From Ruminococcus sp. (GTDB lineage: Bacteria > Bacillota > Clostridia > Oscillospirales > Ruminococcaceae), in NCBI GenBank assembly GCA_017519145.1, contig JAFWTA010000011.1:1-64000 (forward strand): a stretch of 64,000 bases of DNA. The letters run 5' to 3'. Position 1 is the first letter of the stretch; each line of letters opens with the position of its first letter. The notes under the pieces are model-generated. The model was not told the origin of the DNA and did not search any database. It saw only the letters and a program-made list of their open reading frames with translations. Positions 24,424 through 32,751 of the stretch are shown in pieces. The position numbers and the translations under genes are program-made.

Positions 24424-25802
24424 AGCAGACGCTCCATTTCATTTTTAAGTATTTTTGCAAATTCAGCAGGCAGCAGGTTCTGCTCGTTGAACGAGCCGCA
24501 GTACTCCTTGTTGATACCGTCGATGGTCTCGGGGCGGTAGAGTCCGCGGGACTTGTATTCCTCAAACAGCAGCGGCAGCTTCTCGCCCTGCTGTTCAAGC
24601 TTCCGTATTGCAAGTGATACGGCTAAATTCACCTCATCTATACTTCCCACGCATTCAAATGGCTTATGCAGGGACTGTCCGATAAGCTCGATGAAGTACT
24701 CCTTCATCTTCGGATCGTCAAGCATATCCTTGCCGAAAATGTCCCTGAGCTCCGAAAGGCTGAGGAACGGCGAAAGTATCAGGCTTACGAAAAGGCACTT
24801 GGGGCACTCGCCGCACCATATGTCCGGCGAGACCTTGCTGCCCAGATTGCAGCTTCTGAACACGGACAGGTATTTTCTGTGTGACACGAACATCTTGGCT
24901 ATCTGGAACTCCGAAAGAGGTCTCAGGAAGCTGAAATAGTACTGTCCCGTGCGCAGGTATTTCTCCTCATAGCTGTGGAAGTCCTCCTCGAACTCAAAGC
25001 TCTTGGAGTACTGGTGGTTGACGTCCTGTCCCACGACTGTGCTCTCATTGGCACTGGACTCGTTGGAAAGAACGATGTATTTCAGGCTGTTAAGGTATGC
25101 GGTTATCTCCGCAGAAAAGGCAACTATCGCCGAGAACGGAGTATGACCGTTGATGAAGCCCTTGTTGTTCAGCTCTATCAGAGAGCGGTCAAAATGGCGA
25201 TGTGCGGTGATAAGGGAGCTCTCGGGGAGTCCTGCTGCCGCAACGGTGCCGCTGATGGAGCGGCGCTTGTTGATGGAATAGCACATACAGCCCATTCCTG
25301 CGTTCACGAGGGTCTCAAGGGTGAGAGCGGAATCCTTTCCGCCGCCGATAGGCACCAGACAGCCCTTTGGCTGACGCTCCTGTTCCACGAGTGAGCTGTC
25401 AAAGCTTCCCTCGGAGATTATCTCCACGAAGCTGTCAGGATCAGCGTTGATGCCGTTTACGAAAAACAGCTCGCCCAGTCCCATGAACCACAGCTTTTTC
25501 CACCACTTCTTCTGATCCTCGTCCAGCTCGCCGCACTCCACGCGGAACTTCGGTGAACAGGCAGCCTTCCAGTAGCTTACGGCTTCTGCCATTCCCAGTG
25601 AGAAAGCCAGCCTTTCAAATTTAAGGTCGCCCTTGACGGACATACCCGCAGGCTTGCCGAAGGTCCAGCTGGGGCGGAACTCCGCAAGTCCCTCTATCTT
25701 GAACTTGTATCCTATCTCCACGGTCTCAGCCGTTTCGTTTATATTATAAGATCTGTATACAAAAACGGGGTATTTCTCCCTGAATTCTTCATACTTACCC
25801 AT
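24420..25802 (-). CDS. MurL-like UDP-MurNAc-L-Ala-L-Glu epimerase
   Basis: 460 residues from ATG 25802, which has GGAGG 6 nt upstream; an in-frame extension to 25853 runs into the preceding gene. A PP-loop-like ATP site GGGKDSALTLE starts at residue 153, and a cysteine cluster WCGECPKC is at 329-336 (Cys330, 333, 336). These features and length match MurL, described in Xanthomonas as an ATP-dependent epimerase that turns the terminal L-Glu of UDP-MurNAc-L-Ala-L-Glu into D-Glu. Assignment rests on my recall of the family plus the overlap with murD. It is the second gene of a DtxR-murL-murD operon. Confidence 0.78.
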   Translation of the reverse strand: MGKYEEFREKYPVFVYRSYNINETAETVEIGYKFKIEGLAEFRPSWTFGKPAGMSVKGDLKFERLAFSLGMAEAVSYWKAACSPKFRVECGELDEDQKKWWKKLWFMGLGELFFVNGINADPDSFVEIISEGSFDSSLVEQERQPKGCLVPIGGGKDSALTLETLVNAGMGCMCYSINKRRSISGTVAAAGLPESSLITAHRHFDRSLIELNNKGFINGHTPFSAIVAFSAEITAYLNSLKYIVLSNESSANESTVVGQDVNHQYSKSFEFEEDFHSYEEKYLRTGQYYFSFLRPLSEFQIAKMFVSHRKYLSVFRSCNLGSKVSPDIWCGECPKCLFVSLILSPFLSLSELRDIFGKDMLDDPKMKEYFIELIGQSLHKPFECVGSIDEVNLAVSLAIRKLEQQGEKLPLLFEEYKSRGLYRPETIDGINKEYCGSFNEQNLLPAEFAKILKNEMERLL

Positions 25803-25824
25803 TACTATCCTCCGCTGACAGGGT

Positions 25825-26214
25825 TCAATTGCTGTTTTCGCCGTCTCCTGCAAGCTTTCTGTAATGTGCCTTCAGAAGTGCGAAAGTCTCATCGGAAATA
25901 TCATGCTCTACCTTGCAGGCGTCCTCAGCGGCAACGTCGCGGTTAACACCGAGAAGAATAAAGAAATCGGTGAGCACAGTATGGCGGTCATAGATGTGTT
26001 CTGCAACGCTTCTGCCTGCGTCCGTAAGGCGGATGTGATTGTCGCCGTCAACGGTAACAAGTCCCTCGTCCTTCATCTTCTTGAGGATTATGGAAACTGT
26101 GGGGCGTGAATATCCGAGATATGAACAGATATCTATTGCGTGAACGTCGGGCTGCTTCTGGGAGAGTATGAGTATTGTCTCCAGATAATTTTCAACTGCT
26201 TCAGTAATAGCCAT
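25825..26214 (-). CDS. DtxR/MntR family metal-dependent regulator
   Basis: 129 residues from ATG 26214 (GGAGAATC upstream). A winged helix occupies residues 1-65 (AIDICSYLGYSRPTVSIILKKM), followed by the dimer and metal-binding helix with DRHTVLTDFF and AAEDACKVEHDISDE, where Cys, Glu and His of the CxxEH motif are metal ligands. No SH3-like third domain is present, as in MntR. Such proteins sense Mn2+ or Fe2+. It lies 22 nt upstream of the MurL-like gene and shares its transcript, an unusual pairing. Confidence 0.9.
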   Translation of the reverse strand: MAITEAVENYLETILILSQKQPDVHAIDICSYLGYSRPTVSIILKKMKDEGLVTVDGDNHIRLTDAGRSVAEHIYDRHTVLTDFFILLGVNRDVAAEDACKVEHDISDETFALLKAHYRKLAGDGENSN

Positions 26215-26270
26215 TCTGATTCTCCTTTGCAATATAATGATTGCCAATTGTTTTAATGGTATACAAATAC

Positions 26271-26299
26271 ATTATAGCATATTATTATAAAAATAGCAA
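26271..26299 (-). promoter_or_regulatory. Promoter of DtxR-murL-murD operon
   Basis: Minus strand: TTGCTA (26299-26294), 17-nt spacer, TATAAT (26276-26271). The sequence around the -35 belongs to the repeat family discussed at 26294-26345. Confidence 0.75.
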
Positions 26300-26345
26300 C
26301 AGCCGCGGCAAAAAAACTCTGTTTTGCTTATGTAAAACGCGAAAA
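26294..26345 (-). repeat. Promoter-linked repeat, subfamily 2, copy D
   Basis: Minus strand: CATAAGCAAAAC, T-rich centre, CCGCGGCTGTTGCTA, then the spacer. The same words occur in the outer copy at 48994-49058 (CATAAGCAAAACGG ... CGCAGTTGTTGCTATTTTTAT). It lies between the pglX-like stop and the DtxR promoter. Confidence 0.6.
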
Positions 26346-26385
26346 CGGAGGTCTTCTCTTTATTCTTATGACATAGAAAGATAAT

Positions 26386-28443
26386 TCAGACCAGCGGATG
26401 ACGCCTGAAGTCCCATGAGGTCTCGAAGCTGTCCCAGTCCTCGCGGCAAAGCTCGGTGTTCTCCCTGACGAGAGAGCTTATTTCCGCCGTATAGCCCATT
26501 TTTCCGGGCAGAGGGAGTCGTGCAATGTCACCGGGGTTCATGTTCATGGTGGGGTTCAGCACCTCCGAAAGCACCTGCACTGGCTTGCTGTTAAGGAGTC
26601 CCAGCAGAAAGATCAGACTTTCCCCGTCCTCGGGGAAGGCACTTGTGCCTGCGACGTTGAACATGAAGTTCTCGTCGAAATACCGTACGGAAATGGCTCC
26701 GCTGGTTATCTGTGACCAGCTCACTGAAGGACGGAAATTATAGGAAAGCCCCTGCGGACGGGAGCGGAGCTTTCCCTTTTCGTCGCGGAAATCCATTATC
26801 TCCTCGCCCTCGTTCTCCCAGTTCACCACATATTCGCGGTTGCCGTACCACCTGCGGTAGCTGCCGCCCTTGTTCAGCAGATACCACTTGCATTTCCGAC
26901 TGCCCGAAAATGCTATCTTGTCAGCCTCGACCTCGAACCACCTCCGCAAGAAACGGTCATTGTCGCCTGTGATGAGTCCTTCTCTGACGGGCACGACCTC
27001 TCCCAGAGCAGTGCCATAAAAAGCCCGAAGTACAGGCTCTCCCAGCCAGTAGGCTATGGGAGCCGCGGGAAGTGCAGCCAGTTTACTTGCATCAGCCCTG
27101 AAACGGCAGCTGCAATCCTCATCTCCTGCCGCTGCTATCACACTGCGGCGCTGCTGCTCCATATCTCCCCTGATATCGGCAAGTCTGACGTATATACCGA
27201 CGCTTTGTGAGCTGTCCCTCACCGCAGTGAATGCACACAACGGCACTGTCGCGTCATCAAATGCAGAATATTCAAAATGTATCAGCGTACTGATCGGGCA
27301 CTCCGTAAGGATAAGCCTTCGAAGCTTCTCATAGGACTGGAGAAACAGCCATGTGGCAGGGGTGAGAAATCCCATGTATCCGCCGTTTTTCAGCATTTCC
27401 ACGCTCTTTGCCATGAATGCCGAGAACAGATCCGCGCAGTAGTCACCGTAGTTTCCGCAGACGTAATCCCTGAGTTCGGTGTTCATTGCAGGCTTTCCCA
27501 GATAGGGCGGATTGGTCACGATAATGTCGTATTTCTGACGTAACAGCCGACCAATAATTGCGCTCTTACTATCTTGCTCCGAAAGCTCATCGCTGTTTAT
27601 GAGTGATCCCACAGTCTCATTCACTCCAGAAAAGTCATACACCTGAGGAGCTGTGTCAGCTCCGTAACGTGCTGCCTTCATGCGCAAAGCTGTTTCCGCA
27701 AGACTGCAGGCACGGGGCTCAAGCTCCAGACCGAACAGATTATGGGTAAGGATTTTCTCCGCCGCCTCCTTGTCCGTACAGCCGCAGCTGCGGTAAAGCT
27801 CCATGAAAACATCAAAGGCGAAAAGCAGCACATTGCCGCTTCCCATGCACGGGTCTATGAGCTTTATCTCCTCGGGAGCTATCCGTTTTGTCCCAAGGGA
27901 GGCGCCGAAGCTCAGCTCCCCCTCCGCAATGTCATGTCCGTATCTGCGGATATAACGTACCAGCGTGTTCTGAACCATGTACCGCACTACCCACTCGGGA
28001 GTGAAGATCTGCGTTGCAGCTGCCACTTTGTCACCGCTGAGGCGCTTGCTGTTTTTCAGTCCCACAGCTATCTCCTGCCTGTATGGCTCGTTGAAGTACT
28101 GGTGGAGCTGTCCCAGTACCATGTCGCTGCCAAAGTACTCGCCGCCAAGGCGGAGGAGCTTCGCAGCTGTTCCGCCGTCAGCCAACAGCTGCGGCGGAAC
28201 GGGCAGCTCGGGTGAAAGACTGAATATACCGCCAAATCTGCTGCCGAGCTGCCTGCACTTTTCCTTGAAAAGTGCGCTGCGAAGCTCCTCTGCCGTGCTC
28301 AACAGCTCCGCCGCAAAGGACGGCTCCGCCATATGCAGAGCACAAAGGCGCATAAAGCCGAAGTATGCAGTTTTCTCGTCGGACTCCGCCATAAGCTCGC
28401 TGCGGGCATTCATGGCGAATTTCTTCAGAAGTGATATATCCAC
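26386..28443 (-). CDS. Orphan BREX-type adenine methyltransferase PglX, C-terminally short
   Basis: 685 residues from GTG 28443, chosen because GAGG is 8 nt upstream and VDISLLKKFAMNARSEL matches the PglX N-terminus; a longer start would run through a terminator. Motif ATQIFTPEWVVRYMVQNT, SAM loop DPCMGSGN at about 197-204 and catalytic NPPY at 311-314 are intact, then the specificity region with FLRRWFEVE, KWYLLNKGG, NPTMNMNPGDIARLPLP and DWDSFETSWDF. Full PglX proteins run to about 1,200 residues; this one stops right after SWDFRRHPLV, so the C-terminal third is absent. No brxA/B/C/L or pglZ is nearby. Confidence 0.85.
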   Translation of the reverse strand: MDISLLKKFAMNARSELMAESDEKTAYFGFMRLCALHMAEPSFAAELLSTAEELRSALFKEKCRQLGSRFGGIFSLSPELPVPPQLLADGGTAAKLLRLGGEYFGSDMVLGQLHQYFNEPYRQEIAVGLKNSKRLSGDKVAAATQIFTPEWVVRYMVQNTLVRYIRRYGHDIAEGELSFGASLGTKRIAPEEIKLIDPCMGSGNVLLFAFDVFMELYRSCGCTDKEAAEKILTHNLFGLELEPRACSLAETALRMKAARYGADTAPQVYDFSGVNETVGSLINSDELSEQDSKSAIIGRLLRQKYDIIVTNPPYLGKPAMNTELRDYVCGNYGDYCADLFSAFMAKSVEMLKNGGYMGFLTPATWLFLQSYEKLRRLILTECPISTLIHFEYSAFDDATVPLCAFTAVRDSSQSVGIYVRLADIRGDMEQQRRSVIAAAGDEDCSCRFRADASKLAALPAAPIAYWLGEPVLRAFYGTALGEVVPVREGLITGDNDRFLRRWFEVEADKIAFSGSRKCKWYLLNKGGSYRRWYGNREYVVNWENEGEEIMDFRDEKGKLRSRPQGLSYNFRPSVSWSQITSGAISVRYFDENFMFNVAGTSAFPEDGESLIFLLGLLNSKPVQVLSEVLNPTMNMNPGDIARLPLPGKMGYTAEISSLVRENTELCREDWDSFETSWDFRRHPLV

Positions 28444-28464
28444 TTTGTTTTCCTCACAATTTCC

Positions 28465-28489
28465 AAAGGCGGACATTAAGTCCGCCTTT
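28465..28489. terminator. Terminator between acetyltransferase and pglX-like genes
   Basis: AAAGGCGGAC, loop ATTAA, GTCCGCCTTT, usable on both strands. It supports placing the pglX start at 28443, downstream of it. Confidence 0.8.
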
Positions 28490-28492
28490 TGT

Positions 28493-28996
28493 TTATTTGA
28501 TATGAAGCTCTGCAATTATTGCCTCAAAGACTACTTTTCCGTTGTCACGGGAGTACTGCCCGGTATATTCCGGCACAAAGCCGCATTTCTCCAGAACTCG
28601 CCCCGAAGCAGCATTGTCCTTGGCATAATACGCCATGAAATCGCGGATACCATCGGACACAGCCTGCTGTATGACAGCCTTAGCCGCCTCTGTGGCATAG
28701 CCCCTGCCCCAGAAGCTGCGGTTGAGATTATAGCCCAGCTCCACAAGCTTGTCGCCGTCACGGGGACTGAGACTTATATCTCCGATGACCTTTCCCGTTT
28801 CTTTCAGCACGATAGCCATACGGTACTTTTTCTCCGTCCAGTCCGCTATCCGCTGCCTTGTCTCACTGATATCAGCGTCGCAGGGATAGGGCATGAACCT
28901 GTTGACCTCGGGATCAGAGCGAAGCTCATAAACATCCTCTGCGTCAGTCTCGCGGAACTGCCGTATTATAAGTCTTTCGGTAGTAATTGTTTCCAT
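28493..28996 (-). CDS. GNAT acetyltransferase (RimJ/RimL type)
   Basis: 167 residues with the GNAT plan: ITTERLIIRQFRETDAED at the start, LVELGYNLNRSFWGRGYATEA (acetyl-CoA pyrophosphate loop in RSFWGRGYATEA), and SGRVLEKCGF in the C-terminal part. The N-terminal ERLIIR and this loop resemble ribosomal-protein N-acetyltransferases, but the substrate is unknown. It starts 3 nt after the xylulokinase stop, so it is probably in the same transcript. Confidence 0.88.
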   Translation of the reverse strand: METITTERLIIRQFRETDAEDVYELRSDPEVNRFMPYPCDADISETRQRIADWTEKKYRMAIVLKETGKVIGDISLSPRDGDKLVELGYNLNRSFWGRGYATEAAKAVIQQAVSDGIRDFMAYYAKDNAASGRVLEKCGFVPEYTGQYSRDNGKVVFEAIIAELHIK

Positions 28997-28999
28997 TTA

Positions 29000-30523
29000 T
29001 CAGAGTGAAGCCAGCTTTGCGAACTGTGCCTTCAGTGCAGGGTAGATCTCCCTGTAAAGCTGATAGTATTTCTCATACTCGGGAACATTCTTCTCGTCGG
29101 GAGCCTGAACCTTGTCGGTCTTGATGATAGCTCCGCAAGCCTCAGTAACACTGCTGTAGATGCCTGCGCCAACGCTTGCAAGGATAGCCACGCCCAGTGC
29201 GGGACCTTCCTTGGAAGCCACTGTCTTTACGCTGCAGTTGTAAAGATCAGCAAGCATACTTCTCCAGAGGGGGGATGAACCGCCGCCGCCGCAAGCCATC
29301 ATGTCGCTTACGTTTACGTTCATCTCGCGGAATACCTCTACGCAGTCGCGGAGTGAATATGTTACACCCTCAAGAACAGCGCGGAGCATATCCTTTCTGG
29401 TGTGAATAGCAGAAAGTCCGAAGAATACTCCTCTTGCATCGGGATCAAGGTGAGGGGTTCTCTCGCCCATGAGGTAGGGCAGATAGAGAAGTCTGTTAGC
29501 GCCTACGGGAACAGTCTCAGCCTGCTTGTCCATAAGGTAGTATTCGTCAACGCCCATGAGCTTTGCAGTCTCCTTCTCGGTCATGCAGAAGTTGTCTCTG
29601 AACCACTTCAGTGAAAGACCTGCACCCTGTGTAACGCCCATAACGTGCCATGCATTGGGAACAGCAGCACAGCAGGTGTGGACTCTGCCCTGCTTGTCGA
29701 TGGATATATCAGAGGTATGAGCAAATACAACGCCCGAAGTACCGATAGTTGTAAATGCCTTGCCGTCCTCAACAACGCCTGTGCCGACAGCAGCTGCCGC
29801 ATTGTCGCCTGCACCGCCAACAACGATGGTGCCCTCGCAGAGACCGATCGTCTCAGCCATTTTCTTTGTGAGCTTTCCTGTTACCTCACAGCTCTCGTAT
29901 ACCTTGCCCAGCCAGTTCTTGTCGATCTCGAAAGCGCTGAGGAGCTCGTCGGACCACTTACGGTTGGGAACATCGAGAAGCTGCATACCGGAAGCGTCTG
30001 ATACCTCGGTAGCGTACTCGCCTGTGAGGATAAATCTCAGATAGTCCTTGGGAAGAAGGATATGGGCTACCTTTGAGTAGATCTCGGGCTCATTGTTCTT
30101 TACCCAGAGTATCTTTGCAGCTGTCCAGCCTGTAAGGGCAGGATTGGCTGTGATATCAACAAGCTTTTCTCTGCCGACGATGCGGTTCATCTCCTCCACC
30201 TCGGCAGCTGTTCTCTGGTCGCACCAGATTATAGACTTGCGGAGAACATTGTTGTCCTTGTCCAGCATAACGAGACCATGCATCTGTCCCGAGATACCGA
30301 TACCCTTTACGTCCTCCTTCTTAACACCGCTCTTAGCCATAACAGCCTTTACGGTCTCGATCATTGCGTTTGCCCAGTCCGCAGGATCCTGCTCCGCATA
30401 GCCGTTCTTAGGCTGATACATGGGATATTCGATAGTCTTTGAAGCGATAACGCTTCCCTTCTCGTCAAAAAGGACTGTTTTTGTACCGCTGGTACCGCAG
30501 TCCACACCAATTACATATGCCAT
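29000..30523 (-). CDS. xylB: Xylulokinase
   Basis: 507 residues, FGGY carbohydrate kinase. Phosphorylates D-xylulose for entry to the pentose phosphate pathway. N-terminal ATPase motif GVDCGTSGTKTVLFD, QMHGLVMLD, WCDQRT, and in the second domain IGTSGVVFAH and MACGGGGSSPLW are seen. The MHGLV and WCDQRT words are characteristic of xylulokinases within FGGY. No xylose isomerase is in the window. GGAG lies upstream of the ATG. Confidence 0.92.
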   Translation of the reverse strand: MAYVIGVDCGTSGTKTVLFDEKGSVIASKTIEYPMYQPKNGYAEQDPADWANAMIETVKAVMAKSGVKKEDVKGIGISGQMHGLVMLDKDNNVLRKSIIWCDQRTAAEVEEMNRIVGREKLVDITANPALTGWTAAKILWVKNNEPEIYSKVAHILLPKDYLRFILTGEYATEVSDASGMQLLDVPNRKWSDELLSAFEIDKNWLGKVYESCEVTGKLTKKMAETIGLCEGTIVVGGAGDNAAAAVGTGVVEDGKAFTTIGTSGVVFAHTSDISIDKQGRVHTCCAAVPNAWHVMGVTQGAGLSLKWFRDNFCMTEKETAKLMGVDEYYLMDKQAETVPVGANRLLYLPYLMGERTPHLDPDARGVFFGLSAIHTRKDMLRAVLEGVTYSLRDCVEVFREMNVNVSDMMACGGGGSSPLWRSMLADLYNCSVKTVASKEGPALGVAILASVGAGIYSSVTEACGAIIKTDKVQAPDEKNVPEYEKYYQLYREIYPALKAQFAKLASL

Positions 30524-30613
30524 AGATTAGCAACTCCTTTTGAATATTTACAGGGAGCCTCCCCTGCATTATAATTCTCTAAATCATAATATCCCTGATA
30601 AGCTATAATTCAA

Positions 30614-30657
30614 GCGCTGCGGGCAGCTCACTTACGGAGCTGCTGAGTCCGCAGCGC
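30614..30657 (-). terminator. Strong hairpin after membrane-protein gene
   Basis: GCGCTGCGG pairs with CCGCAGCGC, with an inner CAGCTC/GAGCTG helix. There is no clear U-tract, so it may stabilise or terminate only weakly. Confidence 0.55.
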
Positions 30658-30668
30658 CTTTCGTCGGA

Positions 30669-31970
30669 TCAGTTGAGAAGATCTACCGAGAAATGTCTCG
30701 AGTTAACATCGTAGTAGTCCTCAAGCTCAGCTACATAATAGCGGAATACCACCTTATCGGTAATGACCTCTGTATCGTTGACGCCCTCGGGTATCTCCTC
30801 GTCCTCTGCATAAACATGAGGCTCAGCCGATACGGTCATAACGTCGCCGCTTTCGGAAACTCCCAGATATGCAAGCTGCTCGTCCGAGAGAGTATTGAGC
30901 ATTACAGTGTGGCTCTTTCTTACATGGAAATAGGTAATTCCCGTAGCCTCATCAACGTGCTCTGTATTGTACTGCTTGAGTGCTCCCGCAGTCATATCGC
31001 TGAAGTAAACTCTCTTGCCTGCTGTATAGTCCATTTCCTCAAGGACCTCCTTTGAGGGCTCCTTGATGTAGTATCTGCCGTCTGCCTCCTTGCCGATGCC
31101 GAAGAAGTCAAGCTGCTCATCGGTGAGAGTGTCCATGGGCACGGGATCAACGTCGGAAGCGGTCTTGTTTATAGCGAACTTACGGCTTGCGGACAGGTCT
31201 GCCAGCATAAGCTTATTGTCGTAGGTGTAGCCCAGATGCTCAAGCTCGGCATCTGTCAGCGTTACCTCTATCCTGTCAGAGATAGAGTTGAGATGGTCGG
31301 TGATCTCCTGACGGTTCTGTGAAGTCCAGTTCACCGTAACATTATCCTGAGTAGGTCTGTGCATATATACTACCCTCTCCATATCCTTGAGGGTAAATGT
31401 TGCCAGAGAATACTTGAGATCGGCTGTATTCGGCTCAACGTAGATAGCCGTGCTGCCGTTTGAGGTGTCCTGAGTATTGACTATCCTGTAACGGTATGTT
31501 CCAGAGGGAGACACACCTGTCTCGATGACCTCCTCCTTTGTAGCTGCTACAAAGAATGTGGTAAAGAGGAAGTAGCCCAGCGCACCGAAGATATACAGAA
31601 GAAGTATGATGGTGGCAAGGGCGGTCTTGGCGCCTTCTCCTGCCCCCGAGAGCAGAAGTATGACTATACCGGTCACGATTATGGGGATGATCAGTCCCCA
31701 CTCACCGAAGTACAGCAGTACGACGGGGAGCATGGCAGGCAGTATGATGAAGCTGCATATCCTCGTGACTATCTGATGGCGGGTATACAGCATGATTATC
31801 AGTGCAAGAAGGGATATACCCGTGACTGCAAGACAGAGTGATGTACGCTGCTGAACGTGAATATCATAGAATATGGATATGTAGCCCAGCCTGCAGACAA
31901 AATAGGTGTAGATTATACTAAGAACCGAAATGACTCTCTTTGTCCAGACATTTCCAAAAAAACTTTTCAT
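30669..31970 (-). CDS. Polytopic membrane protein with three LTDxQL-type repeats
   Basis: 433 residues. Five or so hydrophobic helices fill residues 10-145, then a large outside domain. In that domain a short word recurs three times: LTDAELEHLGYT, LTDEQLDFFGIG and LSDEQLAYLGVS, each near a spacer of 60-80 residues, suggesting a three-fold repeat. I recognise no family. It is a single gene with its own promoter (32033-32061) diverging from vanZ. Confidence 0.75.
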   Translation of the reverse strand: MKSFFGNVWTKRVISVLSIIYTYFVCRLGYISIFYDIHVQQRTSLCLAVTGISLLALIIMLYTRHQIVTRICSFIILPAMLPVVLLYFGEWGLIIPIIVTGIVILLLSGAGEGAKTALATIILLLYIFGALGYFLFTTFFVAATKEEVIETGVSPSGTYRYRIVNTQDTSNGSTAIYVEPNTADLKYSLATFTLKDMERVVYMHRPTQDNVTVNWTSQNRQEITDHLNSISDRIEVTLTDAELEHLGYTYDNKLMLADLSASRKFAINKTASDVDPVPMDTLTDEQLDFFGIGKEADGRYYIKEPSKEVLEEMDYTAGKRVYFSDMTAGALKQYNTEHVDEATGITYFHVRKSHTVMLNTLSDEQLAYLGVSESGDVMTVSAEPHVYAEDEEIPEGVNDTEVITDKVVFRYYVAELEDYYDVNSRHFSVDLLN

Positions 31971-32032
31971 TATTGCCTCCGAAATCTGATCTATATATAA
32001 AAGCTATGCGGCTATAAAGTCACACACAGTAT

Positions 32033-32061
32033 ATTATATCATTTTTCTTTTAGGTTTACAA
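32033..32061 (-). promoter_or_regulatory. Promoter of membrane-protein gene at 30669-31970
   Basis: Minus strand: TTGTAA (32061-32056), 17-nt spacer, TATAAT (32038-32033). Confidence 0.75.
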
Positions 32062-32096
32062 GGCATTTTTGAAATTTTTTCTTTAAAAAACCGCTC

Positions 32097-32125
32097 TTTA
32101 CAAAAGTCCGCAATAATTGTATAAT
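32097..32125 (+). promoter_or_regulatory. Promoter of vanZ-like gene
   Basis: TTTACA at 32097-32102, 17-nt spacer, TATAAT at 32120-32125, 31 nt before the ATG. Confidence 0.75.
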
Positions 32126-32155
32126 ATATAGAGCAAGAAATGAAAGGAAAAAACA

Positions 32156-32671
32156 ATGGCAGATAAAACCAAAAAGCTTAAAATATATCAGATAGTATTC
32201 GCTGTCCTCACGCTGGCAGTGATGGTCATCATATTCATCTTTTCCTCAGAGGACGCCGACACCTCATCGCAGACCAGCTCCTCGCTGACAAAGGTGGCAG
32301 TTACCATCATCGACAAGAACTACTATAACGAGCCCCCTGCAAAGCAGCAGGAGATCTGGCATCAGGCGTCATTCATCGTTCGCAAGCTTGCCCACTTTTC
32401 CATATATGCGGCGCTGGGCTTCTGCGCTTCCATTGCCGCAGGCAGGCGCAGGCTCTTTACTCTCAGGAGCCTCGGAACAGTTGTATTCAGCTTCCTGTAC
32501 GCTCTCTCCGACGAGTTCCACCAGAGCTTTTCCGCAGGACGCTCCTGCGAATTCCGCGACATGATGATAGACACGGGCGGAGCCGCTCTGGGGCTGGTCA
32601 TATCTGTTGCATTCATGGGCATAGCCGGTATATTAGCCGCAAAACGCCGCAAAAAAGACATTGAACATTAA
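32156..32671 (+). CDS. VanZ family membrane protein
   Basis: 171 residues, about four hydrophobic helices. Family signposts: FSSEDADTSSQTSSSLT after the first helix, RKLAHFSIYAALGF, and SDEFHQSFSAGRSCEFRDMMID, the conserved VanZ core. VanZ of Enterococcus gives low-level teicoplanin resistance; the role of chromosomal homologues is unknown. Single gene with its own promoter and a terminator right after the stop. Confidence 0.9.
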   Translation: MADKTKKLKIYQIVFAVLTLAVMVIIFIFSSEDADTSSQTSSSLTKVAVTIIDKNYYNEPPAKQQEIWHQASFIVRKLAHFSIYAALGFCASIAAGRRRLFTLRSLGTVVFSFLYALSDEFHQSFSAGRSCEFRDMMIDTGGAALGLVISVAFMGIAGILAAKRRKKDIEH

Positions 32672-32697
32672 AAGAGTGCCCTGAGGCACTCTTTTTT
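32672..32697 (+). terminator. Terminator after vanZ-like gene
   Basis: AAGAGTGCC, loop CTGA, GGCACTCTT, then TTTT. Confidence 0.85.
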
Positions 32698-32711
32698 CTT
32701 TCCGGTAACAA

Positions 32712-32746
32712 AAAAACCTGAAAGAGCAAAGCTCCTTCAGGTTTTT
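32712..32746 (-). terminator. Terminator after ROK regulator gene
   Basis: AAAAACCTGAA pairs with TTCAGGTTTTT around GAGC-AAA-GCTC. It is paired back to back with the vanZ terminator. Confidence 0.8.
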
Positions 32747-32751
32747 GATCT

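Noticed and set aside
26386-30523. A complete BREX or restriction-modification island around the PglX-like gene
   Set aside because: Neighbours are an acetyltransferase, xylulokinase and DtxR/Mur genes; no ATPase, phosphatase, protease or nuclease of a known system is present.
18899-32671. A glycopeptide-resistance cluster from the VanW and VanZ genes
   Set aside because: They are 12 kb apart, single genes, and no vanHAX-type ligase or dehydrogenase is present.
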